Below, in pieces: positions 8,272-15,957 of a stretch of DNA of 64,000 nt. The notes under the pieces are model-generated. The model did not search any database, was not told where the DNA came from, and saw nothing but the letters and a program-made list of their open reading frames with translations. Where the stretch lies: assembly GCA_964565925.1 (NCBI GenBank), contig CAZMGV010000019.1, positions 1-64,000 on the forward strand, written 5' to 3'. The DNA is from CAZMGV01 sp964565925 (GTDB lineage Bacteria > JAGRBM01 > JAHCIT01). Position 1 is the first letter of the stretch; the number at the start of each line of letters is the position of its first letter. A program made the position numbers and the translations under genes.

Positions 8272-9762
8272 TTGGAGACGGTCAGAACCAACGGAACTGT
8301 CCGCCCTGAACACGCCACAACCATGGGCGGCGGCTTTTATCACTCCCTGTTCACGGGTCAGGAACTTCTCGAAAAAGGTTCCGCCCGTGAAGCACGTGAA
8401 CATTTCGAAGACGCGCTCGCACTTCAGCCCGATCATCCGGAAGCACTCGCCGGCCTGGCACTGGCCGCATTCAAGCAGAATGACTTCGAACCGGCGTCAG
8501 AAGCCTATTCCCGGCTGATCCAGATCACCCCGGAACAGGCGACCCTGTACGTGAACCTCGGGATCGTGAATCTGAAACTCGGCCAGCTCGACGAAGCCGA
8601 AGTAAACTTCGAAAAAGCACTCGAACTGGGCGGCGACAGCCCCAAGGTCCAGAACTATCTCGGCCTCATCTATTCCAAGCGCGGCGAGTATGCCCGCGCG
8701 CTCGATGCTTTCCGCCAGTCGGGTTCTCACCGCATGGCAAAGCAGATGGATGAGCTGCTCGAAAAAGCCCGTAACGCAGGCGGGGCCGTCGTCTCCGAAT
8801 CGGAGAAAGACGTTGAAATCCTGGTCAATGCCGAAGTCGATGCGGTTCAGGCCACACACCACTCTGCACCTGCTGGGGGCGGAAACGGCGCCGCCTCGCT
8901 GCCGCCGGTGCCGGCCGAATCGCTCCTGTCCGCGTCCATGCCTCCACCGGCGCCCACACCAGTGGAAACCGTCGCCGAACCGGCCCCGGCGGAAATCTCT
9001 CCAGAGACGTCCGTACCGCCCGATCCCGACGCCGAACGGCGCCGCAGCATCATGAAAATGGGCCAGCGGGCCGCGGGTATTTCTTCCGCCGCGCCGGCCG
9101 CCGAATCCTTCTCGCTAACCCAGCTCAAGACCGACGCCCCCCGGCTCCGGATGCCGGCTACGAGTCCGGAACCGTTTACGATCGTCGGCGGTGTGGGAGG
9201 CGGCGGAGTGCTGCGGGCACGGCTCGACGCGAAAATCTGCGCCAAGATCCACGGCGCGGCCCTCGTCCGGGGAGACCTGACCGTATCCGAACCGCTCCAC
9301 AAGAAGTTCAAGGGCCGAAAGACCAACGTCCTGTTTGGAGAAACGTCCCGACCGATCCACAGGCTGGAAGGCACCGGCGAGATCGTCTGGAATTCCGGCC
9401 GCGACGTGTTCCACCGGCTGACGCTGGAGGGCGACAAGATCTTCCTGAATGAACGGGTGCTGTTCGCCTTTACTGCCGCGCTGGGCTGGGAGAACGGGCG
9501 CATCACGATGGGAGATCTGGAAGGCGTGCACCTGGTCAACTTCACCGGCCGGGGAGACATTATCCTGCGGATTGAAGGCCCCATGACCGTCGTTGAGCTG
9601 AGCGGCGACCAGCCACTGAAAGTCCGCGCTGACCGTCTGCTGGGCTGGAGAGGCCGGATCGCCCCCCGGATGGAAGTGGCCGGAGAGGGCTCGATTTTCC
9701 CCGCCGATACCCCGGTCCTGCACATGCAGGGCGAGGGCAATCTTTTCCTTGGCGCTGCGTGA
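8272..9762 (+). CDS. TPR-repeat protein with C-terminal AIM24-like domain
   Basis: 496 residues starting with TTG (AGAGG upstream). Residues about 20-165 hold tetratricopeptide repeats: ALQPDHPEALAGLALAAF, ITPEQATLYVNLGIVNLKLG, and NYLGLIYSKRGEYARALDAF. A long Pro/Ala-rich linker follows (about 200-255). The C-terminal 190 residues (TIVGGVGGGGVLRARL, WNSGRDVFHRLTLEGDKIFLNE, then repeated Gly-rich strands) fit the AIM24 (DUF124/TspB-like) beta-barrel family. The function of bacterial AIM24 proteins is unclear. The fusion to TPRs points to a scaffold. It follows the transglycosylase gene closely, and both may act in the envelope. Confidence 0.75.
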   Translation: METVRTNGTVRPEHATTMGGGFYHSLFTGQELLEKGSAREAREHFEDALALQPDHPEALAGLALAAFKQNDFEPASEAYSRLIQITPEQATLYVNLGIVNLKLGQLDEAEVNFEKALELGGDSPKVQNYLGLIYSKRGEYARALDAFRQSGSHRMAKQMDELLEKARNAGGAVVSESEKDVEILVNAEVDAVQATHHSAPAGGGNGAASLPPVPAESLLSASMPPPAPTPVETVAEPAPAEISPETSVPPDPDAERRRSIMKMGQRAAGISSAAPAAESFSLTQLKTDAPRLRMPATSPEPFTIVGGVGGGGVLRARLDAKICAKIHGAALVRGDLTVSEPLHKKFKGRKTNVLFGETSRPIHRLEGTGEIVWNSGRDVFHRLTLEGDKIFLNERVLFAFTAALGWENGRITMGDLEGVHLVNFTGRGDIILRIEGPMTVVELSGDQPLKVRADRLLGWRGRIAPRMEVAGEGSIFPADTPVLHMQGEGNLFLGAA

Positions 9763-9793
9763 TCCGGGCGTCTAGGCTCCCGCGCGGGCACTA

Positions 9794-10387
9794 ATGGCTT
9801 CCAAGAATCTCAATCTTCCCAACACGCTCACAATTATCCGGCTCCTGATGGTTCCGGTGATTGTCGCGATGATGAATCCGGTCTCGCTGCACACTCCGAC
9901 CCCGCGGGAAGCGGAATGGGCTGCGCTGCTCTTTACTATCGCATTTCTCACCGACTGGCTGGATGGCTATTTCGCCCGCAAGTATGACCTTGTCACACCC
10001 ATGGGCGAGTTCCTGGACCCGCTGGCCGACAAGATCGTTTTTCTCTGCCCACTAATCGCACTGGTTCCGCACGGCTGGGCGCCGGGCTGGCTCGTGTCGC
10101 TGCTCATGTTCCGTGAGTTCGGCGTACAGGGCCTCAGGGCGATTGCCGCCGAACAGGGCCTCAGGATCAATTCAACCACGAGCGGCCGCTCCAAAACCGT
10201 CTACCAGTTCGCGGCCGTCACTTTCCTGCTGCTCCACTACCACACGTCGGAACTGGGGCTGCCGGTTCCCGACGCAAGTTTCCACGCCATCGGTCTGGTG
10301 TTCCTGTACGTGGCGACGGCGTTCACCTTCTACAGCGGCATCCTGTATTTCGTCGCTTTCCTGAAGGCTGACGCGGCCTCCGAATAA
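9794..10387 (+). CDS. pgsA: CDP-diacylglycerol-glycerol-3-phosphate 3-phosphatidyltransferase
   Basis: An integral membrane enzyme that makes phosphatidylglycerophosphate, the committed step of phosphatidylglycerol and cardiolipin synthesis. The CDP-alcohol phosphotransferase signature D-x2-DG-x2-AR-x8-G-x3-D-x3-D is complete, running from Asp54 (TDWLDGYFAR) to Asp79 (GEFLDPLADK). NTLTIIRLLMVP at residues 10-21 is the family N-terminus. At 197 residues with four or more hydrophobic helices it has typical length. It stands 31 bases after the TPR-AIM24 gene. Confidence 0.93.
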   Translation: MASKNLNLPNTLTIIRLLMVPVIVAMMNPVSLHTPTPREAEWAALLFTIAFLTDWLDGYFARKYDLVTPMGEFLDPLADKIVFLCPLIALVPHGWAPGWLVSLLMFREFGVQGLRAIAAEQGLRINSTTSGRSKTVYQFAAVTFLLLHYHTSELGLPVPDASFHAIGLVFLYVATAFTFYSGILYFVAFLKADAASE

Positions 10388-10405
10388 CGGCCTCCCCGGC
10401 GGCGG

Positions 10406-10930
10406 TCAGTTCCGCCGCAGCGACACGTACACAAGCTGGTCAAGGAACCGGCCGTCCTTGAATACCGACCTCGTCATGCGCGACTCCAGCACGTACCCCG
10501 CCTTTTCGAGCACCCGCACGGACGCGGTGTTGCCGTCGAACACGCCCGCGTGCAGGCGCACGAAATCCAGCCGCCGGAATCCGTATTCGGTAACGGCCGC
10601 GAGCGCTTCCGGCATCAGCCCCCGGCCCCAGAACGGTTCGCCGAGCCAGTATCCCACCTCGGCGCTGCGGCGGAAGACATCCTCGCCGGGGATGAGACCG
10701 ATCCCGCCAACGGCGCACCCGTCCAGTACAACCGCGAAATCCGTCGCCGGGTCACGGCTTCCGGAGAAGGCGATCCAGTCCTGCGCGTCTTTCAGTGTGT
10801 ACGGACAGGGAAACCGATCCCGCAGATTGGCGGAGACGTTACGGTTATCTGCGTATTTGACCAGTGACGCTTCATCGCCCGGCTTCCACGCACGAAGAAC
10901 CAGTCTGGCGGTTTCCAGTATCGCGCACAT
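10406..10930 (-). CDS. GNAT acetyltransferase, RimJ/RimL-like
   Basis: Acetyl-CoA dependent N-acetyltransferase. ETARLVLRAWKPGDEASLVKY is the usual RimJ/L N-terminus, and VGYWLGEPFWGRGLMPEAL carries the pyrophosphate-binding R/Q-x-x-G-x-G/A-like motif (GRGLMPEA). DGNTASVRVLEKAGY is the conserved C-terminal block. The start is ATG at 10930 or GTG at 10936, with little to separate them. It is convergent with pgsA; a GC hairpin at 10399-10418 spans the end of this gene. The acceptor could be a ribosomal protein or a small molecule. Confidence 0.85.
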   Translation of the reverse strand: MCAILETARLVLRAWKPGDEASLVKYADNRNVSANLRDRFPCPYTLKDAQDWIAFSGSRDPATDFAVVLDGCAVGGIGLIPGEDVFRRSAEVGYWLGEPFWGRGLMPEALAAVTEYGFRRLDFVRLHAGVFDGNTASVRVLEKAGYVLESRMTRSVFKDGRFLDQLVYVSLRRN

Positions 10931-10964
10931 ATCCACAGGTTATCACGGGGCCGGGTGAATATCG

Positions 10965-11645
10965 TCAGCTCCCCCGCGCCCGGCCGGTGATCATCGGCAC
11001 GACGTAACGGCGCGCGTACTCCCGGAGTTCGTCGGCGCTGTCGGCGTGAATCGAGACGTCCCGGGTCAGCACGAATGACTGCACGAGGCGCAGCGCAGTC
11101 TCGGCCGCCCAGTCGGCGTCCCGCTGGTTCAGGTGTTTCAGGTTGGCCCGGAAAAACCCGGCAAGATAGGTACGGGCCAGCCGGAGCATCGGCCGGGCCC
11201 GCACGGTCACGGTAGCGATGATGATTTCGGGATCCGTCACGAGCATCCGTCGAAACAGCTCGTGCTCGCGGGCGGTCTGGATCGTCGTCGCAAACCCTTC
11301 GACGAGCCGGGTTTCGAAGTCGGCATTCCGGTCCACGGCCCGGTCCACCGCGGTCATGAACGCCTGCATTTCCCGCACGATGATGGCAAGACCGAGTGCT
11401 TCCTTTGTCGAATAACGGCGGTAAATCGTCATACGCGAAATGCCCGCACGTCTCGCGATATCTTCGATCGCCGCCCGGCGGAAACCGAACTCGGTGAACT
11501 CTTCTATCCCAGCCCTGAGGATCCGCTCGGTCGTCGCATCCGCCTTGCCGTCTTTCCGCTGCGCAAACGACCGGGTGAGCGCCTGCAGCAGCGGGGCAAG
11601 CGCCTTGGCTTCGTCGCGGTCCGGGTTGGCTCGTGGATGTGACAT
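10965..11645 (-). CDS. TetR/AcrR family transcriptional regulator
   Basis: A helix-turn-helix with the TetR signature is readable: TERILRAGIEEFTEFGF, then IEDIARRAGISRMTIYRRYSTKEAL, at about residues 35-80. The C-terminal effector domain is unremarkable. ATG at 11645 (MSHPRANP) is chosen over the long frame to 11738, which would run through the divergent promoter. It is divergent from the MpaB-type oxygenase gene, its likely target. The 76-base gap holds inverted arms ATTGAC and GTCAAT about 18 bases apart, a possible operator. Confidence 0.85.
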   Translation of the reverse strand: MSHPRANPDRDEAKALAPLLQALTRSFAQRKDGKADATTERILRAGIEEFTEFGFRRAAIEDIARRAGISRMTIYRRYSTKEALGLAIIVREMQAFMTAVDRAVDRNADFETRLVEGFATTIQTAREHELFRRMLVTDPEIIIATVTVRARPMLRLARTYLAGFFRANLKHLNQRDADWAAETALRLVQSFVLTRDVSIHADSADELREYARRYVVPMITGRARGS

Positions 11646-11720
11646 ATATATATTATCGTAACATTGACACATCGAGGAGCAAACGGTCAATCTTAAAAGG
11701 GTGATCAAGGAGCACTGCGA

Positions 11721-12701
11721 ATGACGAAAGCGATTCAACCGGTCGGTTCCATCGTGACGGAAAGACAGTTCGAGACCTCCCTCGAAAAGGTCCGTGAACG
11801 GGTGCGTAATCCTAAAGCCGGCCTGTTCGGCCCCGGTTCGCTGGCCTGGAAGCTCTATGGCCAGAACGTCGTCGTAGGCCTCGCGGCCCCTAAAATTCTC
11901 CTACTACAGACCACTCACCCCTATGTAGCGCATGGAGTCCAGCAGCATTCCAACTACCGGACCGATCCGGCTGGCCGCGGCATCCGTACGGCCAATGCCC
12001 TGTTCTCATGGATCTTCGAGGATCTCGACCATGTCATCGAAACCGCCGCCGCGATCCGCGTTGTGCATCACCATGTCGCCGGACGGATCGCCAACGACGT
12101 CGGACCCTATAACAAGGGAGACGCCTACACGGCCGCTGATTCGAACGCATTACTGTGGGTCCACGCCACTCTTTGGGCCGTTCCGGTTCAGGTACAGGAA
12201 CTGCTCTACGGCCCCATCGATCCAGCCGAGAAGGAGCGCTACTGGGAACAGACCAAACTGTTCGCCCTGCTCTTCGGTATTCCGGAAGACATCATTCCGC
12301 CCACCTGGCGGGACTTCCTCGACTACGTGGACCGGATGATCGAAACGAATATTTTCACCGCGGATCAGGCGGCGAAGATCACCCCTAAATACATGTTCGG
12401 TTTTCCGCCGCCGTCGGTGCCGAGTCCGGTCAGGGTGATCAAGCTGATCACGACCGGCCTCATGCCGGAGAAAATCCGCCGCGAATACGGCTGGAAGTTC
12501 GGGCCAGCGGAACAAGCAGCCTTCGACCGCTGGATCAAGCGGATCCGGGCGATTTCCCTCAGGCTCCCTGCGCAGGTCCGCTACTCGCCGGCCTACCGCC
12601 ACGCGGCCGCCCGGATGAGGCCGAAGCCTCCGGCATGGACCACGCGCCTGTACCTGAACGCCGAATCGCAGGCGATCCGCAGGCTGAACGCCCTGGCGTA
12701 A
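11721..12701 (+). CDS. Oxygenase MpaB family protein (DUF2236)
   Basis: Belongs to the MpaB/latex-clearing-protein-like group of haem-dependent or histidine-rich oxygenases, which includes the fungal MpaB that cleaves a farnesyl chain. Diagnostic blocks: GLFGPGSLAWKLYGQNVVV near residue 35, QTTHPYVAHGVQQHSNYRTDPAGR (about 58-82) with several His residues, and an AAAIRVVHHHVAG segment (about 112), then the long helical region with DFLDYVDRM. AAGGAG lies nine bases before the ATG. Length of 326 is typical. Substrate is unknown, likely hydrophobic. Control by the divergent TetR gene is inferred from position. Confidence 0.8.
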   Translation: MTKAIQPVGSIVTERQFETSLEKVRERVRNPKAGLFGPGSLAWKLYGQNVVVGLAAPKILLLQTTHPYVAHGVQQHSNYRTDPAGRGIRTANALFSWIFEDLDHVIETAAAIRVVHHHVAGRIANDVGPYNKGDAYTAADSNALLWVHATLWAVPVQVQELLYGPIDPAEKERYWEQTKLFALLFGIPEDIIPPTWRDFLDYVDRMIETNIFTADQAAKITPKYMFGFPPPSVPSPVRVIKLITTGLMPEKIRREYGWKFGPAEQAAFDRWIKRIRAISLRLPAQVRYSPAYRHAAARMRPKPPAWTTRLYLNAESQAIRRLNALA

Positions 12702-12770
12702 CCGGATAGAAATCCAGTGGCATAAACAAGCCACTCCGCCTCTATGCCTGGCGCGTGCGACCCTGAAATA

Positions 12771-13043
12771 TCAGATACAGCCACAGTGGGATAGAGCCGC
12801 GGTTGCTGCATCACCGCAATTGCTACCGGAGCAATCGAACGTCTCGCCGTCAGATGTCTCGTACCAGGCACTGCCGCTGCTATCGGCACAGGCGTCGATA
12901 CCGCTGCACGATGAGCACGAAAGGCCGGGGACGGGATCGCAGACCGGTGCCGGATCGGTCGCGCTGCAACCGCTCAAATAAATTCCTACGCCGGCCAGAA
13001 GACCCAGAACCGCAAACTTGCCCAGTTTCATTCGCCCTTTCAT
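12771..13043 (-). CDS. Small cysteine-rich lipoprotein
   Basis: 90 residues with a clear lipoprotein signal: basic N-terminus (MKGRMKLGK), a hydrophobic core and the lipobox LSGC at about 23-26. The mature part holds eight further Cys residues in spaced pairs (VC, SCSSC, DAC, FDC, NC, HCGC), enough for four disulfides or metal binding, plus Ser/Gly/Asp-rich linkers. AAAGGGG precedes the ATG at 13043; ATG at 13031 is an alternative. I know no named family for it. It is flanked by a 244-base non-coding stretch and is likely a secreted surface protein. Confidence 0.65.
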   Translation of the reverse strand: MKGRMKLGKFAVLGLLAGVGIYLSGCSATDPAPVCDPVPGLSCSSCSGIDACADSSGSAWYETSDGETFDCSGSNCGDAATAALSHCGCI

Positions 13044-13287
13044 ACCTAAACCCCTTTAGTAAAAATGTTGATCGAGAGTAGATTTTGCCGGTTCCGAACC
13101 CGGATTACAATTTAATTATCAAAAGCCGTCGTTGTTAAAAAACGAAACACTCTCCGTAAGGATTATCCGCACCACGCCACTCCATAATTTAAAATGTGAG
13201 AACACGCACACCCGGATAACCCGCGCCCGGATTGGGGACGAGGCATCTGATTTAAGTTCAATTTTTGCGATAACCTGTGCTGTGGAT

Positions 13288-14337
13288 CTACAGCCGTGCG
13301 AACATGGACGGGTGGAACGGCGTGAGCGGCTGGCCGCTCTTTACGCGGGCAGCCCAGTCAGCGTCGGCGAGCATGGGCTTACCGATAGCGGCGAAGTCGG
13401 CGAGGCCGGAACTCACCATCTGTTTCGCAAGCACGGGATCTTCGCCCAGTTTGCCGACAGCCATGACCGGCTTTCTCGTCATTTCCCGGATGTGCGCGGC
13501 GAGTGGCTTATCCGTGTCGTGGAAATTCTTGAGGCCGTCGTGGGTGGACGGGTGGAACACGTCCACGCCGGCCGCGTCGAGCGCCGGCACGAGCTTGCGG
13601 AAGATGTCGAGCGACTCGGGGCTCTGGAAAACAAGGTGGTCCACGCGGAACTCGCTGAACCGGTAGATGACCGGGAAATCGGGGCCTACTTCCTTACGGA
13701 CCCGCCTGGCGACTTCCACGCCGAACCGGATGCGGTTCTCGATGCTGCCACCCCATTTGTCGGTGCGAGTGTTCGACTCAGTGAAATAGAACTGGTGAAT
13801 CAGGTAGCCGTGCGCGCCGTGGATCTCGACGCAGTCCATCCCGGCTTCCTTCGAGCGGCGGGCGGTGTCGGCGTAGCCCTGGATCGCCTGCTCGATCATC
13901 TCCTCGGTCATCGCTTCGGGCACTTCCATCGCGCCGCCGGCGGAGGCGTGGGTGCCCTTGGCGGCGATAGCGGAAGGGGCGATGGGCTGGCGCTTGATGA
14001 TCTTCGAGTGCGACGCGCGGCCTGTGTGAAAGAGCTGCGTACCGATCTTGCCGCCCGAGGCGTGAACGGCGTCGGCCACCTTCCTCCAGCCATCCGTCTG
14101 CTCTGGCGTCACCAGCCCCGGCTCGCCGAAGTAGCCCTTCGACGCGAACAGGTCCGTATAGACCCCTTCCGTGATGATCAGACCGGCGCCGCCCGTGGCG
14201 AAACGGGCGTAGTAGGCGATCATCTCCGGCGTCGGAACGCCGGAATCGCCCGCCCGCATTCGGGTCATCGGCGCGACGACGATGCGGTTCGAGAGGGAGA
14301 GGTTCTTAATAGTGATCGGGTCGAAGAGTTCAGCCAT
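13288..14337 (-). CDS. NADH:flavin oxidoreductase, Old Yellow Enzyme family
   Basis: An FMN-dependent ene-reductase. The TIM barrel begins LFDPITIKNLSLSNRIVVAPMTRMRA. IGTQLFHTGRASH follows the QLxHxGR active-site pattern. The block CVEIHGAHGYLIHQF with TDKWGGSIENRIRF is the family signature, and FAAIGKPMLAD near the end binds the FMN phosphate. ATG at 14337 gives the standard N-terminus; the frame continues to 14430 but adds 31 unrelated residues. At 349 residues it is typical of the shorter OYE class. It may reduce unsaturated lipid breakdown products or xenobiotics (inference). Confidence 0.9.
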   Translation of the reverse strand: MAELFDPITIKNLSLSNRIVVAPMTRMRAGDSGVPTPEMIAYYARFATGGAGLIITEGVYTDLFASKGYFGEPGLVTPEQTDGWRKVADAVHASGGKIGTQLFHTGRASHSKIIKRQPIAPSAIAAKGTHASAGGAMEVPEAMTEEMIEQAIQGYADTARRSKEAGMDCVEIHGAHGYLIHQFYFTESNTRTDKWGGSIENRIRFGVEVARRVRKEVGPDFPVIYRFSEFRVDHLVFQSPESLDIFRKLVPALDAAGVDVFHPSTHDGLKNFHDTDKPLAAHIREMTRKPVMAVGKLGEDPVLAKQMVSSGLADFAAIGKPMLADADWAARVKSGQPLTPFHPSMFARL

Positions 14338-14430
14338 GGTGCAGGGTAGATAACCGGTTGAGACGGCGGGGAAAAGGGCGGAAACATGGACGCCCGCGAA
14401 TTGCGGCGGTGTTACGCGGACATCGCTCAC

Positions 14431-14458
14431 TTGACAATCCGGCCGCCCGGACTATATT
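14431..14458 (+). promoter_or_regulatory. Sigma-70-type promoter of arsR-arsM
   Basis: TTGACA at 14431-14436 and TATATT at 14453-14458 are separated by 16 bases. The expected start point is seven bases past the -10 box, at or next to the A of the arsR ATG (14465). The mRNA would therefore have no leader. No Shine-Dalgarno sequence lies upstream of that ATG, which agrees with leaderless translation. Confidence 0.75.
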
Positions 14459-14476
14459 TGCATTATGGCGCAAATA
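14455..14476. promoter_or_regulatory. Inverted repeat over the arsR start codon, probable ArsR operator
   Basis: TATTTGC (14455-14461) and GCAAATA (14470-14476) are exact reverse complements around an eight-base centre that contains the ATG. The site overlaps the -10 hexamer, so a bound dimer would block polymerase. ArsR-family repressors typically bind such imperfect dyads at or near their own promoters. Confidence 0.65.
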
Positions 14477-14896
14477 AGCAAACGAGCTAAAACCGCTCCC
14501 GCCGCCTGCTGCGCGGAGAGTCTCCAGTCGATGATGGATCCCCGGTTCTTTCAGGCTCTGGGCGATCCGAGACGGCTCTCGATCCTCGCCTGGCTCGCCT
14601 CGGCGGGCAGGCCCCGCTCGGTCGGCGAGGTGGCCCAGTGCTGCCCCACCGACATGTCGGTCGTGTCCAGGCATCTGGCCCAGATGCGGGACACCGGCAT
14701 CGTCGAGGCCGAGAAAAAGGGCAAGGAAGTGTTCTACCGCGTCAACTACCGGGCTCTGGCGCAGACGTTCCGCGCCATGGCCGACGCCATTGACAACTGC
14801 TGTCCTCCGGACACCGACGGGCAGACGTGCCTCGCCAGTCCGGGCGGACAGTGCAACCCCAAACCCGCAAAGAAATCCGCAAGGAGCAAGTCGTGA
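14465..14896 (+). CDS. arsR: ArsR family metalloregulator
   Basis: A winged helix-turn-helix repressor that is released by As(III) or a similar soft metal. FQALGDPRRLSILAWLA (about 23-39) starts the DNA-binding domain, and MSVVSRHLAQMRDTGIVEAEKKGKEVFY is the recognition helix and wing. Three cysteine pairs are candidate thiol ligands: AACCAES near the N-terminus, QCCPTD inside the helix-turn-helix region, and NCCPPD near residue 116. The C-terminal tail is Lys/Ser-rich. The ATG falls inside the operator and at the predicted transcription start. It is coupled to arsM by a GTGA overlap. Confidence 0.9.
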   Translation: MAQISKRAKTAPAACCAESLQSMMDPRFFQALGDPRRLSILAWLASAGRPRSVGEVAQCCPTDMSVVSRHLAQMRDTGIVEAEKKGKEVFYRVNYRALAQTFRAMADAIDNCCPPDTDGQTCLASPGGQCNPKPAKKSARSKS

Positions 14897-15807
14897 GTAA
14901 CCCGACCAATTCAAGCAACCCCGAAGACATCCGTGCCAACGTGCGCGAAGCCTATACGAAAGCCGTGAACGCGAAGGCCGCCGGTGGCGGCTGCTGCGGC
15001 GGCCCTGCCTATGGCCCGTCCTGCGGCCCCACCGTACAAATCGGCGAGAAAAGCCCAGTGACGAGCCATGCCGGTTACGGTGCCGACGAACTGGCCTCCG
15101 TTCCGGCCGACGCCGCCGCGAACGCCTTCGGCTGCGGCAACCCCGTGGCCATGAGCGAGCTGGAACCGGGCCAGACGGTGCTCGATCTCGGCTCGGGCGC
15201 CGGCATTGACCTGATATTGGCCGCAAAACGCGTGGGCCCCAAAGGCCGCGTGATTGGCGTGGACATGACCGACGCGATGATCGAGCACGCCCGCGAAAAC
15301 ATTCGCAAGGCGGGGCTCAGTAACGTGGAAGTCCGCAAGGGCGTCATCGAGAACCTGCCGGTGGAGGCCGGTACGGTCGACTGGGTGATCTCCAACTGCG
15401 TGATCAACCTCTCTCCCGAGAAGGACCGGGTATTCGCCGAAATCCACCGCGTGCTGAAACCGGGCGGACGGATGCTCGTCTCGGATATCGTCGTGGAGTC
15501 GATGCCCGACTGGCTGCGCCAGAGCGCGGCGATGTACGCTGCCTGCGTGTCGGGCGCGGTGAGCGAAAAGGAATACCTGGACGGCCTGAAACGCGCCGGG
15601 CTCGCGGACGCCGAAGTGCGGGGACGTCTCGTCTACGACACCTCGATGATCAAGGGGATCGCCGGTTCCGAGATAGACAATCTCGCGAAGGAGTTCTCCT
15701 GCGGCTGTGGCGCCTCGAACCAGCTCAATACCGCCACGGTGGACGCCCTCGCCGGACAGTTCGCAGGCAAGGTGGCGAGCGTGAAGTTCTACGCGCGCAA
15801 ACCCTGA
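14893..15807 (+). CDS. arsM: Arsenite S-adenosylmethionine methyltransferase
   Basis: Methylates As(III) to mono-, di- and trimethylated forms using SAM. The SAM site is VLDLGSGAGIDL with GVDMTD after it. Arsenic-binding cysteines are present: AFGCGNP, SNCVINL and YAACVSGAVSEKEY, matching the three conserved Cys of ArsM. There is also a GGGCCGG cluster at the N-terminus and FSCGCG near the C-terminus. The GTG start at 14893 has AAGGAG six bases upstream and overlaps the arsR stop (GTGA); the longer frame from 14827 lies inside arsR. No arsB or arsC lies beside it, so methylation appears to be the local arsenic response. Confidence 0.92.
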   Translation: MSNPTNSSNPEDIRANVREAYTKAVNAKAAGGGCCGGPAYGPSCGPTVQIGEKSPVTSHAGYGADELASVPADAAANAFGCGNPVAMSELEPGQTVLDLGSGAGIDLILAAKRVGPKGRVIGVDMTDAMIEHARENIRKAGLSNVEVRKGVIENLPVEAGTVDWVISNCVINLSPEKDRVFAEIHRVLKPGGRMLVSDIVVESMPDWLRQSAAMYAACVSGAVSEKEYLDGLKRAGLADAEVRGRLVYDTSMIKGIAGSEIDNLAKEFSCGCGASNQLNTATVDALAGQFAGKVASVKFYARKP

Positions 15808-15833
15808 ACACCTACATCGCAGAATGGGTCATA

Positions 15834-15895
15834 GGGGGCCGTTCGTCCTGAGGAGCTTTGCGAACGTAAAGCGTCTTGAAGGGTGAGCGGCCCTC
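15834..15895. repeat. Palindromic interspersed-repeat-like element
   Basis: The segment reads GGGGGCCGTTCGTCCTGAGG, continues through AAAGCGTCTTGAAGGGTGAG and ends CGGCCCT. The outer parts (GGCCGTTCGTCCT and AAGGGTGAGCGGCC) are imperfect inverted arms. The TTCGTCCTGAGGA...GTCTTGAAGG pattern is one I recognise as a widespread intergenic palindromic repeat in proteobacterial genomes. Only one copy was noticed in this window. Confidence 0.45.
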
Positions 15896-15957
15896 GTAGC
15901 CTCACGCTTCAAATTATTTATCGCACAATCGTGGAAAAGACGCGCTACGCTTCGACC

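Noticed and set aside
10399..10418. GC hairpin between pgsA and the GNAT gene
   Set aside because: A perfect 7-bp stem but mostly inside the GNAT coding end and with no T-run, so not called a terminator.
12715..12742. AGTGGC/GCCACT arms between convergent genes
   Set aside because: Only a 6-bp stem with no T-run; too weak to call a terminator.
13132..14349. A 405-codon plus-strand frame across the OYE region
   Set aside because: It runs antisense to a gene with clear OYE motifs and has no recognisable domain; long antisense frames are expected at this GC content.
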